Source of the DNA: DASSKA01 sp035765755
GTDB taxonomy: Bacteria > Actinomycetota > Actinomycetes > Propionibacteriales > Nocardioidaceae
Length of the DNA: 57,352 bases
Assembly (NCBI GenBank): GCA_035765755.1
Contig: DASTWW010000293.1
Coordinates: 1-57,352 of the forward strand
Direction of reading: 5' to 3'
Shown here: positions 41,318-47,569 of the stretch, in pieces
Numbering within the stretch: the stretch's first letter is position 1
Layout of the letters: each line of letters begins with the position of its first letter
The notes under the pieces: generated by a model
What the model saw: the letters and a program-made list of their open reading frames with translations, nothing else
Told to the model about the DNA's origin: nothing
The model's database searches: none
Made by a program: the position numbers and the translations under genes

Positions 41318-41536
41318 ATGGACACGGAGCAGCAGGGCTTGGTCGGGCAGGTCGTGAAGGCGGAGTGTGTGAACGGCGGCACGCCGCACGACGTAATGGT
41401 CGACACCGAGCCGAAGCCCATGACAATATCGGGTGTTGAGCGGCTGTATTTCGTCGGGCGTCGCGCCTACAAGAGCGGCAAGCTCGCCTCCCCCAAGTTT
41501 TACGTCCTGCCCGGCACTGCCGCCGACCACCGCTAG
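41318..41536 (+). CDS. Small protein of unknown function
   Basis: 72 aa. The N-terminus MDTEQQ resembles that of the next gene (MNTEQQ), a result of the shared promoter-start sequence. ISGVERLYFVGRRAYKSGK and KFYVLPGT suggest a small beta fold. Unknown function. Confidence 0.6.
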   Translation: MDTEQQGLVGQVVKAECVNGGTPHDVMVDTEPKPMTISGVERLYFVGRRAYKSGKLASPKFYVLPGTAADHR

Positions 41537-41543
41537 GGTGGAC

Positions 41544-41573
41544 TTGACAACCTGTCAAGCGGTGTGCTAAACT
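41544..41573 (+). promoter_or_regulatory. Operator-promoter 13 (TTGACAACCTGTCAA, -10 TAAACT)
   Basis: Palindrome with -10 at 41568-41573; ATG 41580 is 7 bases past the -10 (leaderless). Confidence 0.85.
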
Positions 41574-41579
41574 TGTGGT

Positions 41580-41846
41580 ATGAACACGGAGCAGCAGCCA
41601 ACCAACCGGGTGAACACACCCGCTGAGCCTCAGGAGGCCACCGTGATCACCAACCTCACCACCCACGAGACCCTGCGCGCCGAAGCCCGCGCCTGGATCG
41701 AGCGTAACGGGCTGCCAGTCTGGCAGGCAGTCGACGCCGCGATCAAGTGCAGCGACGCGTTCGGCGACCCGCACTCGCAGAACCCGTTCCGCCACGCGCT
41801 GCTGGAAGTCGCAGCCGAGATCCGGGCGGCGGAGGCGGCGAAGTAA
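41580..41846 (+). CDS. Small helical protein of unknown function
   Basis: 88 aa. TLRAEARAWIERNGLPVWQA and HALLEVAAEIRAAEAAK are amphipathic helices. An internal RBS-like AGGAGG and GTG at 41643 could give a 68-aa form. Unknown function. Confidence 0.6.
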   Translation: MNTEQQPTNRVNTPAEPQEATVITNLTTHETLRAEARAWIERNGLPVWQAVDAAIKCSDAFGDPHSQNPFRHALLEVAAEIRAAEAAK

Positions 41847-41854
41847 ACCGCCGG

Positions 41855-41977
41855 GTGCGCTTCAACGACGGGATGCTCGGCTGGCTGCTGTGGATGGACG
41901 GCAGCTACGCAGTGTGCGTCGCCGACGACCGACCTGGCGCCTTCAGCGTCCGTGCTGACCAGGTGTGGTTCGCGTGA
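41855..41977 (+). CDS. Short protein of unknown function
   Basis: 40 aa from GTG 41855, GTGA overlap with the next gene. MLGWLLWMDGSYAVCVADD then AFSVRADQVWFA: plausible small beta domain. Support is coupling. Confidence 0.45.
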   Translation: MRFNDGMLGWLLWMDGSYAVCVADDRPGAFSVRADQVWFA

Positions 41978-42174
41978 GCACCCAGGCACGTTACTACGTG
42001 CTGGACCGCCAGCGCGGCCAGGACGCGAACCTGGCCCGCTGGTCAGCGGTGAACCCGCGCTACCTGGTGATGGACCGGGAGACCGGCCAGGACGTGGACC
42101 AGTTCACCACCCGGCGCGCAGCCGCCGACACCGCAGCGATGATGAACGCCACCGCGCGGGCCGGGGCGCAGTAG
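41974..42174 (+). CDS. Small protein of unknown function
   Basis: 66 aa from GTG 41974 (GTGA overlap). An internal repeat is visible: YYVLDRQRGQDANLARW and YLVMDRETGQDVDQFTT, two similar strand-turn units. Unknown function. Confidence 0.55.
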   Translation: MSTQARYYVLDRQRGQDANLARWSAVNPRYLVMDRETGQDVDQFTTRRAAADTAAMMNATARAGAQ

Positions 42175-42176
42175 CC

Positions 42177-42299
42177 GTGCAGCTCGCGCTGTTCTACCTG
42201 GTCTGCCCGACGTGCGGGGAGCTGGCGCCCGAGGACGGCCAGCGCGCCTGGTGCCCGCTGGCACCCTGGGCCTATCAGCTCCTGCCCTGCTTGGCTTGA
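42177..42299 (+). CDS. Short zinc-ribbon protein
   Basis: 40 aa from GTG 42177. YLVCPTCGELAPEDGQRAWC is a single zinc knuckle. Its stop TGA lies in the -35 of operator-promoter 14. Confidence 0.5.
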   Translation: MQLALFYLVCPTCGELAPEDGQRAWCPLAPWAYQLLPCLA

Positions 42300-42325
42300 C
42301 AATCTGTCAAGTCGTGTGCTAAACT
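42296..42325 (+). promoter_or_regulatory. Operator-promoter 14 (TTGACAATCTGTCAA, -10 TAAACT)
   Basis: Palindrome with -10 at 42320-42325; ATG 42332 is 7 bases past the -10 (leaderless). Confidence 0.85.
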
Positions 42326-42331
42326 TATGGC

Positions 42332-42592
42332 ATGACGACGAACGAAGCCCGCAAGGACGCCCTGCTCGCCCGGCTCAGCCTGACCGACCTGGTCCGCCAG
42401 TCGCTGGCGATGGAAGCCAACCCCGCACCCGAGAGCCACGACCGGATGGTCAAGGCGTGGATGTCGGACGAGATCGAGCGCCGGATGGGCGGCGTGCAGG
42501 ACGAGGACGCGTTCTGCGAGCTGCTCGACCAGGGCCACAGCTACACCGAATGCCTGATCCGCACCTTCCCCGCGCTGGAGGCCCACCGATGA
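42332..42592 (+). CDS. Small helical protein of unknown function
   Basis: 86 aa, acidic and helical (LLARLSLTDLVRQSLAMEAN; DEDAFCELLDQGHSYTECLI). Coupled to the next gene by ATGA. Unknown function. Confidence 0.6.
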   Translation: MTTNEARKDALLARLSLTDLVRQSLAMEANPAPESHDRMVKAWMSDEIERRMGGVQDEDAFCELLDQGHSYTECLIRTFPALEAHR

Positions 42593-42831
42593 ACGACCAG
42601 CAGCTGACCGACCAGCAGTACGACATCGCAGACCGCATCGGCGCCTTCCTGGAAGGACGCGGCGACCAGGACTTCAACGCCAGCCAGCTCGCGCGCGCAG
42701 CCAAGTGCAGCACCCTGGACGTGAAGCCGGTCCTGCGCTGGATGGTGGCGAGCCACAGCATCGGGGTCGCCGGGCGCGGCGGCTGCTGGATCCGCTACCG
42801 CGAGCACCGCCACGGCGAGGTGAACCGATGA
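42589..42831 (+). CDS. Small winged-helix-like protein
   Basis: 80 aa. QQYDIADRIGAFLEGRGD, FNASQLARAAKCSTLDVKPV and LRWMVASHSIGVAGRG have the pattern of a winged helix-turn-helix. Could be a DNA-binding regulator of the region. Weak evidence only. Confidence 0.6.
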   Translation: MNDQQLTDQQYDIADRIGAFLEGRGDQDFNASQLARAAKCSTLDVKPVLRWMVASHSIGVAGRGGCWIRYREHRHGEVNR

Positions 42832-42998
42832 ACGGCCAGCAGCAGGACGACCGCGTCTGCCCGGTCTGCCGGATGCAGGACGAGCACGACTGGTGGTGCG
42901 AGAACAACCCGCACGGGCCGCACTACCTGCCGCCGCGCGCCAGCAAGCTGGAGTGCGGCAACAACGGCGCATCGCAACCGAGCAGCACGGCACCCTGA
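42828..42998 (+). CDS. Small zinc-binding protein
   Basis: 56 aa, ATGA overlap. VCPVCRMQDEHDWWCENNPH is a clear CxxC...H...C...H knuckle. C-terminus is low complexity. Confidence 0.55.
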   Translation: MNGQQQDDRVCPVCRMQDEHDWWCENNPHGPHYLPPRASKLECGNNGASQPSSTAP

Positions 42999-42999
42999 C

Positions 43000-43029
43000 T
43001 TGACAGCTTGTCAAGGTGTGTGCTAAACT
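43000..43029 (+). promoter_or_regulatory. Operator-promoter 15 (TTGACAGCTTGTCAA, -10 TAAACT)
   Basis: The palindrome is perfect through its centre. The -10 is at 43024-43029, and ATG 43036 is 7 bases past it (leaderless). Confidence 0.85.
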
Positions 43030-43035
43030 AGACGC

Positions 43036-43203
43036 ATGGCAAACAACACCGCGCAGGTCGAAGAGCAGGTCCAGTGCCCCGAATGTGAGCTGGACGCCGT
43101 GCAGATCGTGGACTACCAGGGCGACGAGCGCTGGTGGACCTGCACCGGCTGCGGCGCCGAGATCACCGAATACGACCAGGACCGCTGGGGGTACGAGGGA
43201 TGA
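43036..43203 (+). CDS. Zinc-ribbon protein
   Basis: 55 aa, not coupled upstream but at the predicted transcription start of promoter 15. VQCPECELDAVQIVD and WWTCTGCGAEITEYD make a textbook two-knuckle zinc ribbon. Ends with an ATGA overlap to the next gene. Confidence 0.7.
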   Translation: MANNTAQVEEQVQCPECELDAVQIVDYQGDERWWTCTGCGAEITEYDQDRWGYEG

Positions 43204-43394
43204 GCACCCACCGCGAACGACGCGTACGCCGCCCGATGAGCCGGTACGCCAGCTTGTCCACCGCCAGCATCCAGGCATGGCTAGCCAACCACCGCGCCTG
43301 CATCGAGGCCGGGATGAACATCGGCGAGATCGACCGCGCCAAGGCACGCGCCTTCACCCTGGAGCTGCTGCACCGCGCCAAGGCCGCACGGTGA
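43200..43394 (+). CDS. Small basic helical protein
   Basis: 64 aa from ATG 43200 (ATGA overlap). Arg-rich N-terminus then helices (ASIQAWLANHRACIEAGM; DRAKARAFTLELLHRAK). Unknown function, possibly nucleic-acid-binding. Confidence 0.55.
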   Translation: MSTHRERRVRRPMSRYASLSTASIQAWLANHRACIEAGMNIGEIDRAKARAFTLELLHRAKAAR

Positions 43395-43987
43395 ACACCC
43401 ACCGGCAGCGGCGCGAAGCCCGCGCCGAACGGCTGCGCGAATGGGCCGCCAAGCGCGAAGCCAAGGCCGAAGCAGACGTGGCCCAGGCCCGGCAGATGGG
43501 CAGCACCATCCCGCTCGGGCAGCCCATCCTGGCCGGGCACCACTCGCAGCGCCGCGACGAGCGCTACCGCGAGCGGATCGGCCGCACCATGGACCGGGGC
43601 ATCGAACACCAGCGCAAAGCCGAGCAGATGGCGTCGCGCGCCGACACCATCGAGGCGCAGCTCGCCGAGTCGATCTACGACGACGACCCCGACGCCCTGG
43701 ACCGGCTGCGCGACAAGCTGGACCGGCTGCAGGCCAAACGCAAGCGCTACACCGACTACAACGCCAGCTGCCGCCGCGCGCACAAGGCCGACCCGACCAG
43801 CACCCACGGCGACCTGTCGATCCTGGATCCGGCACAGCGCCAGGACCTGGCCGCGCTGGCTCGATTCGGCTCCCTGCGCCCGGGTGGCGCGTTCCCGCCC
43901 TACGCCACGTCGAACCTATCCGGGCAGCTGTCGAAGCTGCGCGAGCGGATCGCGCGGCTGGAGCGCGGGCAGGGCTCGCCCAGCTGA
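43391..43987 (+). CDS. DUF3560-like coiled-coil protein
   Basis: 198 aa from GTG 43391. GSTIPLGQPILAGHHSQRRD followed by RYRERIGRTMDRGIEHQRKA is the conserved core of DUF3560, found in phages and plasmids of actinobacteria. Charged helices run on both sides. Function of the family is not established. Confidence 0.7.
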   Translation: MNTHRQRREARAERLREWAAKREAKAEADVAQARQMGSTIPLGQPILAGHHSQRRDERYRERIGRTMDRGIEHQRKAEQMASRADTIEAQLAESIYDDDPDALDRLRDKLDRLQAKRKRYTDYNASCRRAHKADPTSTHGDLSILDPAQRQDLAALARFGSLRPGGAFPPYATSNLSGQLSKLRERIARLERGQGSPS

Positions 43988-43992
43988 TGGAC

Positions 43993-44022
43993 TTGACAAC
44001 CTGTCAAGGGGTGTGCTAAACT
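43993..44022 (+). promoter_or_regulatory. Operator-promoter 16 (TTGACAACCTGTCAA, -10 TAAACT)
   Basis: The -10 is at 44017-44022. A leader of about 30 bases with RBS TAGGAG precedes ATG 44060, so this copy makes a leadered mRNA. Confidence 0.85.
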
Positions 44023-44059
44023 AAACGGGTACAGGGAAAACAACCACTAGGAGCCCAGA

Positions 44060-44422
44060 ATGAGCAACATCCTCACCCTCACCGAGCTGGCCGACAACGA
44101 GGCGCGCGTCGAGCGGCGCACGCGCGGCACCCGCGCCAACCTGGCCGAGGCCGCCCTCGCCGGAGCCGACGCCGAGACCCTGGCTCGGCTGGCCAACGAG
44201 GTCGCCGAGGCCGACGGCGCGCACTTGGCCTACCAGCTGGTCACCGACGTCTGGGACACCGCCGAACGGCTCGGCAACGACCCCGAGCACGCCATCACCC
44301 GCCAGCTCACCCGGCGGCTGCTGACCGGCGCTGAGGACAGCTGGAGCGGGCGCGGCAACGACGCCAAGCGCGCCATGCATGACGGCTTCCGCGCCGCCGC
44401 CGAGCGCATCCTGGGCTTCTGA
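44060..44422 (+). CDS. Small helical protein of unknown function
   Basis: 120 aa, Ala/Glu/Arg-rich helices (LTLTELADNEARVERRTRG; ETLARLANEVAEADGAHLAY). No family recognised. Confidence 0.6.
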   Translation: MSNILTLTELADNEARVERRTRGTRANLAEAALAGADAETLARLANEVAEADGAHLAYQLVTDVWDTAERLGNDPEHAITRQLTRRLLTGAEDSWSGRGNDAKRAMHDGFRAAAERILGF

Positions 44423-44613
44423 TGGCAGGCGAGCAGCGACCCTGGGTCCGCGTCGACGTCGACGAGGACGGCGTGATGGTCGTGCGGGACCTGGTCGAGG
44501 ACACCGCATCCGAGCCGATCGATACGGTCGGGCAGACCCCGCGCCAGTGGGCCGACGCCGTCCGCGACGCGCTGCTGGCCCTGCTGGACCAGGCCGGGTG
44601 CGACATCAGCTGA
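44422..44613 (+). CDS. Small acidic protein of unknown function
   Basis: 63 aa, TGATG overlap with the upstream gene. WVRVDVDEDGVMVVRDLVED then a helix (RQWADAVRDALLALLDQAG). Unknown function. Confidence 0.55.
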   Translation: MAGEQRPWVRVDVDEDGVMVVRDLVEDTASEPIDTVGQTPRQWADAVRDALLALLDQAGCDIS

Positions 44614-44624
44614 ACCCACAGACC

Positions 44625-44666
44625 GGGAGCCGGGCGACTGTCGCAGGGGGCGGACGCCCGGCTCCC
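44625..44666 (+). terminator. Strong hairpin (12-bp stem, 18-base loop)
   Basis: GGGAGCCGGGCG (44625-44636) pairs fully with CGCCCGGCTCCC (44655-44666). It follows the stop at 44613 and precedes a gene with its own RBS, so it may be a terminator or attenuator. No T-tract. A hairpin with the same stem and loop lengths lies at 46274-46315. Confidence 0.5.
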
Positions 44667-44731
44667 CCACACCAGGCCGACCGAGGCCAAACGAGATACC
44701 GCGAAAACCCCACACGACACCAGGAGACACC

Positions 44732-44923
44732 GTGAACCGCAAGCCCCGCCACGACATCGGCCGCACCCCCAGCCACCAGGCCGTCGCGCCGCGCGCGATC
44801 GCCCGGCTCAAACTCACCCAGGCAGTGGCGCAGCAGCGCAAGCGCGACGCCGCGCTGCTGGGTTCGGCTGCCTACCTGCCCAGGCACGCCCGGCCGGTGT
44901 CGGCCGTCGACACCCAAGCTTGA
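44732..44923 (+). CDS. Small basic protein of unknown function
   Basis: 63 aa from GTG 44732 with RBS CAGGAGA. Basic (NRKPRHDIGRTPSHQAVAPR) and helical in the middle. Its stop lies in the -35 of operator-promoter 17. Unknown function. Confidence 0.5.
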   Translation: MNRKPRHDIGRTPSHQAVAPRAIARLKLTQAVAQQRKRDAALLGSAAYLPRHARPVSAVDTQA

Positions 44924-44949
44924 CAGATTGTCAAGCGGTGTGCTAAACT
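44920..44949 (+). promoter_or_regulatory. Operator-promoter 17 (TTGACAGATTGTCAA, -10 TAAACT)
   Basis: The -10 is at 44944-44949; ATG 44956 is 7 bases past it (leaderless). Confidence 0.85.
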
Positions 44950-44955
44950 TGTAGC

Positions 44956-45225
44956 ATGACAACGACGACGGACCAGAACCACACCCACCGCAACGACCCG
45001 GCCTGGACCAAGACCCCCGGCCGCCAGTTCACCGCCGACAACGGCGAGCAGTACATCAGCGAATACCGCAACCCGTTCACCGGCCAGACCATCCGCAAGA
45101 GCTGGCGGATGACCGGCCGCGACTGGCACGTGTTCGACGCCGCCGGGCAGCTGGTCAGCCGCGAGCACTCGCTGACCTACGCCAAGTGGTTCGCCGAGTA
45201 CGCGCTCACCCAGGCCAGCGCCTGA
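44956..45225 (+). CDS. Small protein of unknown function
   Basis: 89 aa. GRQFTADNGEQYISEYRNPF and DWHVFDAAGQLVSREHSLTY look like a small beta domain. Ends in TGATG with the next gene. Unknown function. Confidence 0.6.
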   Translation: MTTTTDQNHTHRNDPAWTKTPGRQFTADNGEQYISEYRNPFTGQTIRKSWRMTGRDWHVFDAAGQLVSREHSLTYAKWFAEYALTQASA

Positions 45226-46256
45226 TGGCCACCGGCGACGAGGACCGCTGCCCGAACGGGCACCTGACCTGCGCTCACTGCGGCAGCTGCATCTGCGACG
45301 GCGGGCCACGCGTCCGCACGGACCGAGTGGGCCGCACCCTGTGCCCGGGCTGCCGGGAGATCGACAACAATAATCACGGTCGGACAGCGTTCGGCGCACA
45401 CCCACCCCGCAAGGAGACCCCCATGATCGACATCAAACTGGACGCCCGCGACACCGGCGCACGCCAGGTCGCCGAGCACCTGCGCGAAAGCGACGCCAGC
45501 CCCGCCGACATCGCCGCCGCCTACCCGAACACCATCAACAGCCGGTACGCCCGCGAGCTGCTCGCACTGCTCGTGGCGAACGGGCTGGCCCGCCTGGTCG
45601 AGACGCCCGACGGCGACCTGTACAGCCTGACCACCGACGGCATCGCTTGGCTTGACAGCCTGGCAAGTGATGGTGTAAAATTGAATCAACGGGGTACGGA
45701 ACCCCCCAACAACAAGGAGCCCGAAATGACCACCAAGACCAGAAACACCAAGCCCGCCAGCACCACCGCCAGCTGCGGCTGCGGCTGCAGCCAGCCCGTC
45801 AACGGCAAGAGCAACTTCCGCCAGGGCCACGACGCCCGGATGGTCAGCCAGCTGGTCGCCGCCGTCGTCGGCACCGACGCCGGATCGCGCCGCAACCGCC
45901 AGGCCGCCGCCATCGTGCCGCCCGCGTTCGACTCCAAGGTTGCCGCCGACGTCACCGGCAGCGGCGACATCCAGTGGCGGATCGACCTGGCCACCACCGA
46001 GGTGGGCCGCCTGTTCGGGCAGAAGCTGGCCGACAAGGCAGGCAACGCGCTGATGAACGGCTGGAGCCGCGAGAACGACCGCAACACCAACCCCCGCGCC
46101 CGCCGCGCCACCAAGGCCGCCGCCCAGGTCGTCAAGGCCAAGGTCGGCCGCTGGACCCGCGAAGGCAGCATCACCGCCAAGGGTGAGTTCCAGTACCAGG
46201 ACAAGTCCGGCAAGGCCGTCACCGTCGCCCAGGGCAAGTACACCCTCGCCGACTGA
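45225..46256 (+). CDS. Continuous ORF of three apparent proteins: zinc knuckle, wHTH-like, GHDAR-motif protein
   Basis: 343 aa without a stop, but built of three parts each with its own start signals. Part 1 (45225 on) is a zinc knuckle: EDRCPNGHLTCAHCGSCICD ... LCPGC. Part 2 starts at ATG 45423 after AAGGAGA and looks winged-helix-like (ASPADIAAAYPNTINSRYAR). Part 3 starts at ATG 45726 after AAGGAGC: CGCGCSQPVNGK, FRQGHDARMVSQL, then a helical basic domain to the end. Operator-promoter 18 lies inside part 2. It may yield one fusion and shorter internal products. Confidence 0.6.
   Translation: MATGDEDRCPNGHLTCAHCGSCICDGGPRVRTDRVGRTLCPGCREIDNNNHGRTAFGAHPPRKETPMIDIKLDARDTGARQVAEHLRESDASPADIAAAYPNTINSRYARELLALLVANGLARLVETPDGDLYSLTTDGIAWLDSLASDGVKLNQRGTEPPNNKEPEMTTKTRNTKPASTTASCGCGCSQPVNGKSNFRQGHDARMVSQLVAAVVGTDAGSRRNRQAAAIVPPAFDSKVAADVTGSGDIQWRIDLATTEVGRLFGQKLADKAGNALMNGWSRENDRNTNPRARRATKAAAQVVKAKVGRWTREGSITAKGEFQYQDKSGKAVTVAQGKYTLAD
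45652..45681 (+). promoter_or_regulatory. Operator-promoter 18 (variant TTGACAGCCTGGCAA, -10 TAAAAT), inside coding sequence
   Basis: Right half has one change (TGGCAA), as in operator 9. The -10 is at 45676-45681. It would give a leadered mRNA for the start at ATG 45726. The site lies in an open frame that runs through it. Confidence 0.65.
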
Positions 46257-46273
46257 TGGCGACCCGGGGCGCA

Positions 46274-46315
46274 GACCCCGCCACCCGAGCCGGACACGGG
46301 GCAGGTGGCGGGGTC
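46274..46315 (+). terminator. Strong hairpin (12-bp stem, 18-base loop)
   Basis: GACCCCGCCACC (46274-46285) pairs fully with GGTGGCGGGGTC (46304-46315). It lies between the stop at 46256 and an RBS (TAGGAGGA) for ATG 46334. Same geometry as 44625-44666. Confidence 0.5.
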
Positions 46316-46333
46316 AAACCCCTAGGAGGACCG

Positions 46334-46558
46334 ATGGACCTGCCACGCGGCTCCAAGTTCTGGTGCGACAGCTGCAAGATCTGGGTGTCGAACTGGGTGC
46401 AGGGCCAGTCGTTCCCGCAAGTCGTGTTCGACCCGGACAAGGCCCACGCCGAGCACGACGCGACCCACGTCGGGCAGGGCAACCCCGTCGCCGACGTGTT
46501 CGCCGCACACCCGGACCTGCTGGACCTGGACGCCCGGCTGCGCGATTGGTATGACTGA
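46334..46558 (+). CDS. Small zinc-binding protein
   Basis: 74 aa from ATG 46334, chosen for the perfect RBS (AGGAGGA) five bases upstream; ATG 46256 would extend it through the hairpin. KFWCDSCKIWVSNWV and a later HAEHDATH could form a metal site. Unknown function. Confidence 0.6.
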   Translation: MDLPRGSKFWCDSCKIWVSNWVQGQSFPQVVFDPDKAHAEHDATHVGQGNPVADVFAAHPDLLDLDARLRDWYD

Positions 46559-46643
46559 CCCCGACACACAAGACTTACGCGGGGCTAACACGCGGGGTAG
46601 CATGGTCGGGGACAACACCCCCGGCCGACGGAAGGCACCCCTG

Positions 46644-46913
46644 ATGCAACTCCGCAAGCACTGGCGCCAATGGCGCGGACGCGTCGCCCGCGAACGCGCA
46701 GAACGGCTGGCCGCCGCCGCGCCCGTCAACAAACTGGACGCCTACCTCGACCCGGACATCGTGACCTTCGACCCGCGCGCCACCTACGCCGAGTGGCTCG
46801 AACGGGTAGCCCTGGCCCACGCCCGCCGCGATGCCGCAGTGGCCATCTGGGGGCCGGACCCGCTGTCGCTGCGCTCCACCCACGGAAGCCAAACCGAGGG
46901 CGTGCTACACTAG
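46644..46913 (+). CDS. Basic helical protein of unknown function
   Basis: 89 aa from ATG 46644 (RBS GGAAGG); ATG 46551, overlapping the upstream stop, is an alternative. Starts very basic (LRKHWRQWRGRVARERAERL) then ATYAEWLERVALAHARRDAA. A direct repeat CGCGGGG at 46578 and 46591 and TAGCAT near 46597 may be a promoter. Unknown function. Confidence 0.55.
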   Translation: MQLRKHWRQWRGRVARERAERLAAAAPVNKLDAYLDPDIVTFDPRATYAEWLERVALAHARRDAAVAIWGPDPLSLRSTHGSQTEGVLH

Positions 46914-46942
46914 GAGCCGAGCCCTCGACGGCTCGCCGTGTA

Positions 46943-46993
46943 GGACGGGCCGCTCCGCCCGGTGCGCCGAGTTCCCAGGCGGGGCGGCCGTCC
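46943..46993 (+). terminator. Imperfect GC-rich inverted repeat
   Basis: 46943-46959 pairs with 46978-46993 with one bulge and one G-T type pair; loop 18 bases. It lies between the stop at 46913 and the RBS (GGAGGG) of the next gene. Third hairpin of this shape in the region. Confidence 0.4.
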
Positions 46994-47014
46994 ATAGCGA
47001 CCCCGGAGGGAAAC

Positions 47015-47206
47015 ATGGCCACCAAGAAGGCAGCCGCAGCCGACGCCCCGCCGATCATCGTCGAATGCGTCAACGCGCGCTGCTCGCAGAAGAACGTACA
47101 GCAGACCGTCCCGGCCGGAGTGATGGTCACCAACACCATCATCGCAACCTACAACCTGAACTGCGCCGTCTGCGGGAGCAGCCTACTGGTGACCCGCCCG
47201 GCATGA
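47015..47206 (+). CDS. Small zinc-ribbon protein
   Basis: 63 aa from ATG 47015, RBS CGGAGGG. IIVECVNARCSQKN and NLNCAVCGSSLLV are two Cys pairs of a zinc ribbon. Coupled to the next gene (ATGA). Confidence 0.6.
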   Translation: MATKKAAAADAPPIIVECVNARCSQKNVQQTVPAGVMVTNTIIATYNLNCAVCGSSLLVTRPA

Positions 47207-47517
47207 AACGGTTGACCATCACCCACATCGCGGGCGAGGTAGTCGTCAGCAAGGGCCGCGACGCCCGGATCGTGCAGCGCTGCGCCTGGTGCGGCGCCGT
47301 GCTCATCAACGAGACCGCCGCCACGTTCGCCGTGTCCCCACCCAAGGCATATGGCACCCCGCCGCCGACCTACCCGCTATGGCCCGCCGGGGAGATGGTG
47401 CAGCTCAGCTTCGAGGTGCGCGCCATGGACAGCATCGTCGTCCGGCGCGAATGGATCGAGGGCGACGGCAGCGACGAGCCACCGGCCGACGCCTGCATCC
47501 GGCGCGGGCCGCTGTAG
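47203..47517 (+). CDS. Small protein with zinc knuckle
   Basis: 104 aa from ATG 47203. VQRCAWCGAVLINE holds a CxxC pair; a later Cys (ADACIRRG) may be a ligand. Ends before operator-promoter 19 and the packaging genes. Unknown function. Confidence 0.6.
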   Translation: MKRLTITHIAGEVVVSKGRDARIVQRCAWCGAVLINETAATFAVSPPKAYGTPPPTYPLWPAGEMVQLSFEVRAMDSIVVRREWIEGDGSDEPPADACIRRGPL

Positions 47518-47533
47518 GCACCCCACCCCCGGC

Positions 47534-47563
47534 TTGCCAATCTGACAAACCACGGCGTACAAT
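47534..47563 (+). promoter_or_regulatory. Operator-promoter 19 (variant TTGCCAATCTGACAA, -10 TACAAT)
   Basis: Both halves deviate by one base. The -10 TACAAT is good; GTG 47570 lies 7 bases past it (leaderless). It is the last copy and drives the terminase genes, so it may respond differently. Confidence 0.65.
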
Positions 47564-47569
47564 GAACCG

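Noticed and set aside
16436..47563. Regularly recurring 15-bp repeat as a CRISPR array
   Set aside because: Copies are hundreds to thousands of bases apart, too short for CRISPR repeats, and always coupled to a -10 and a gene start.
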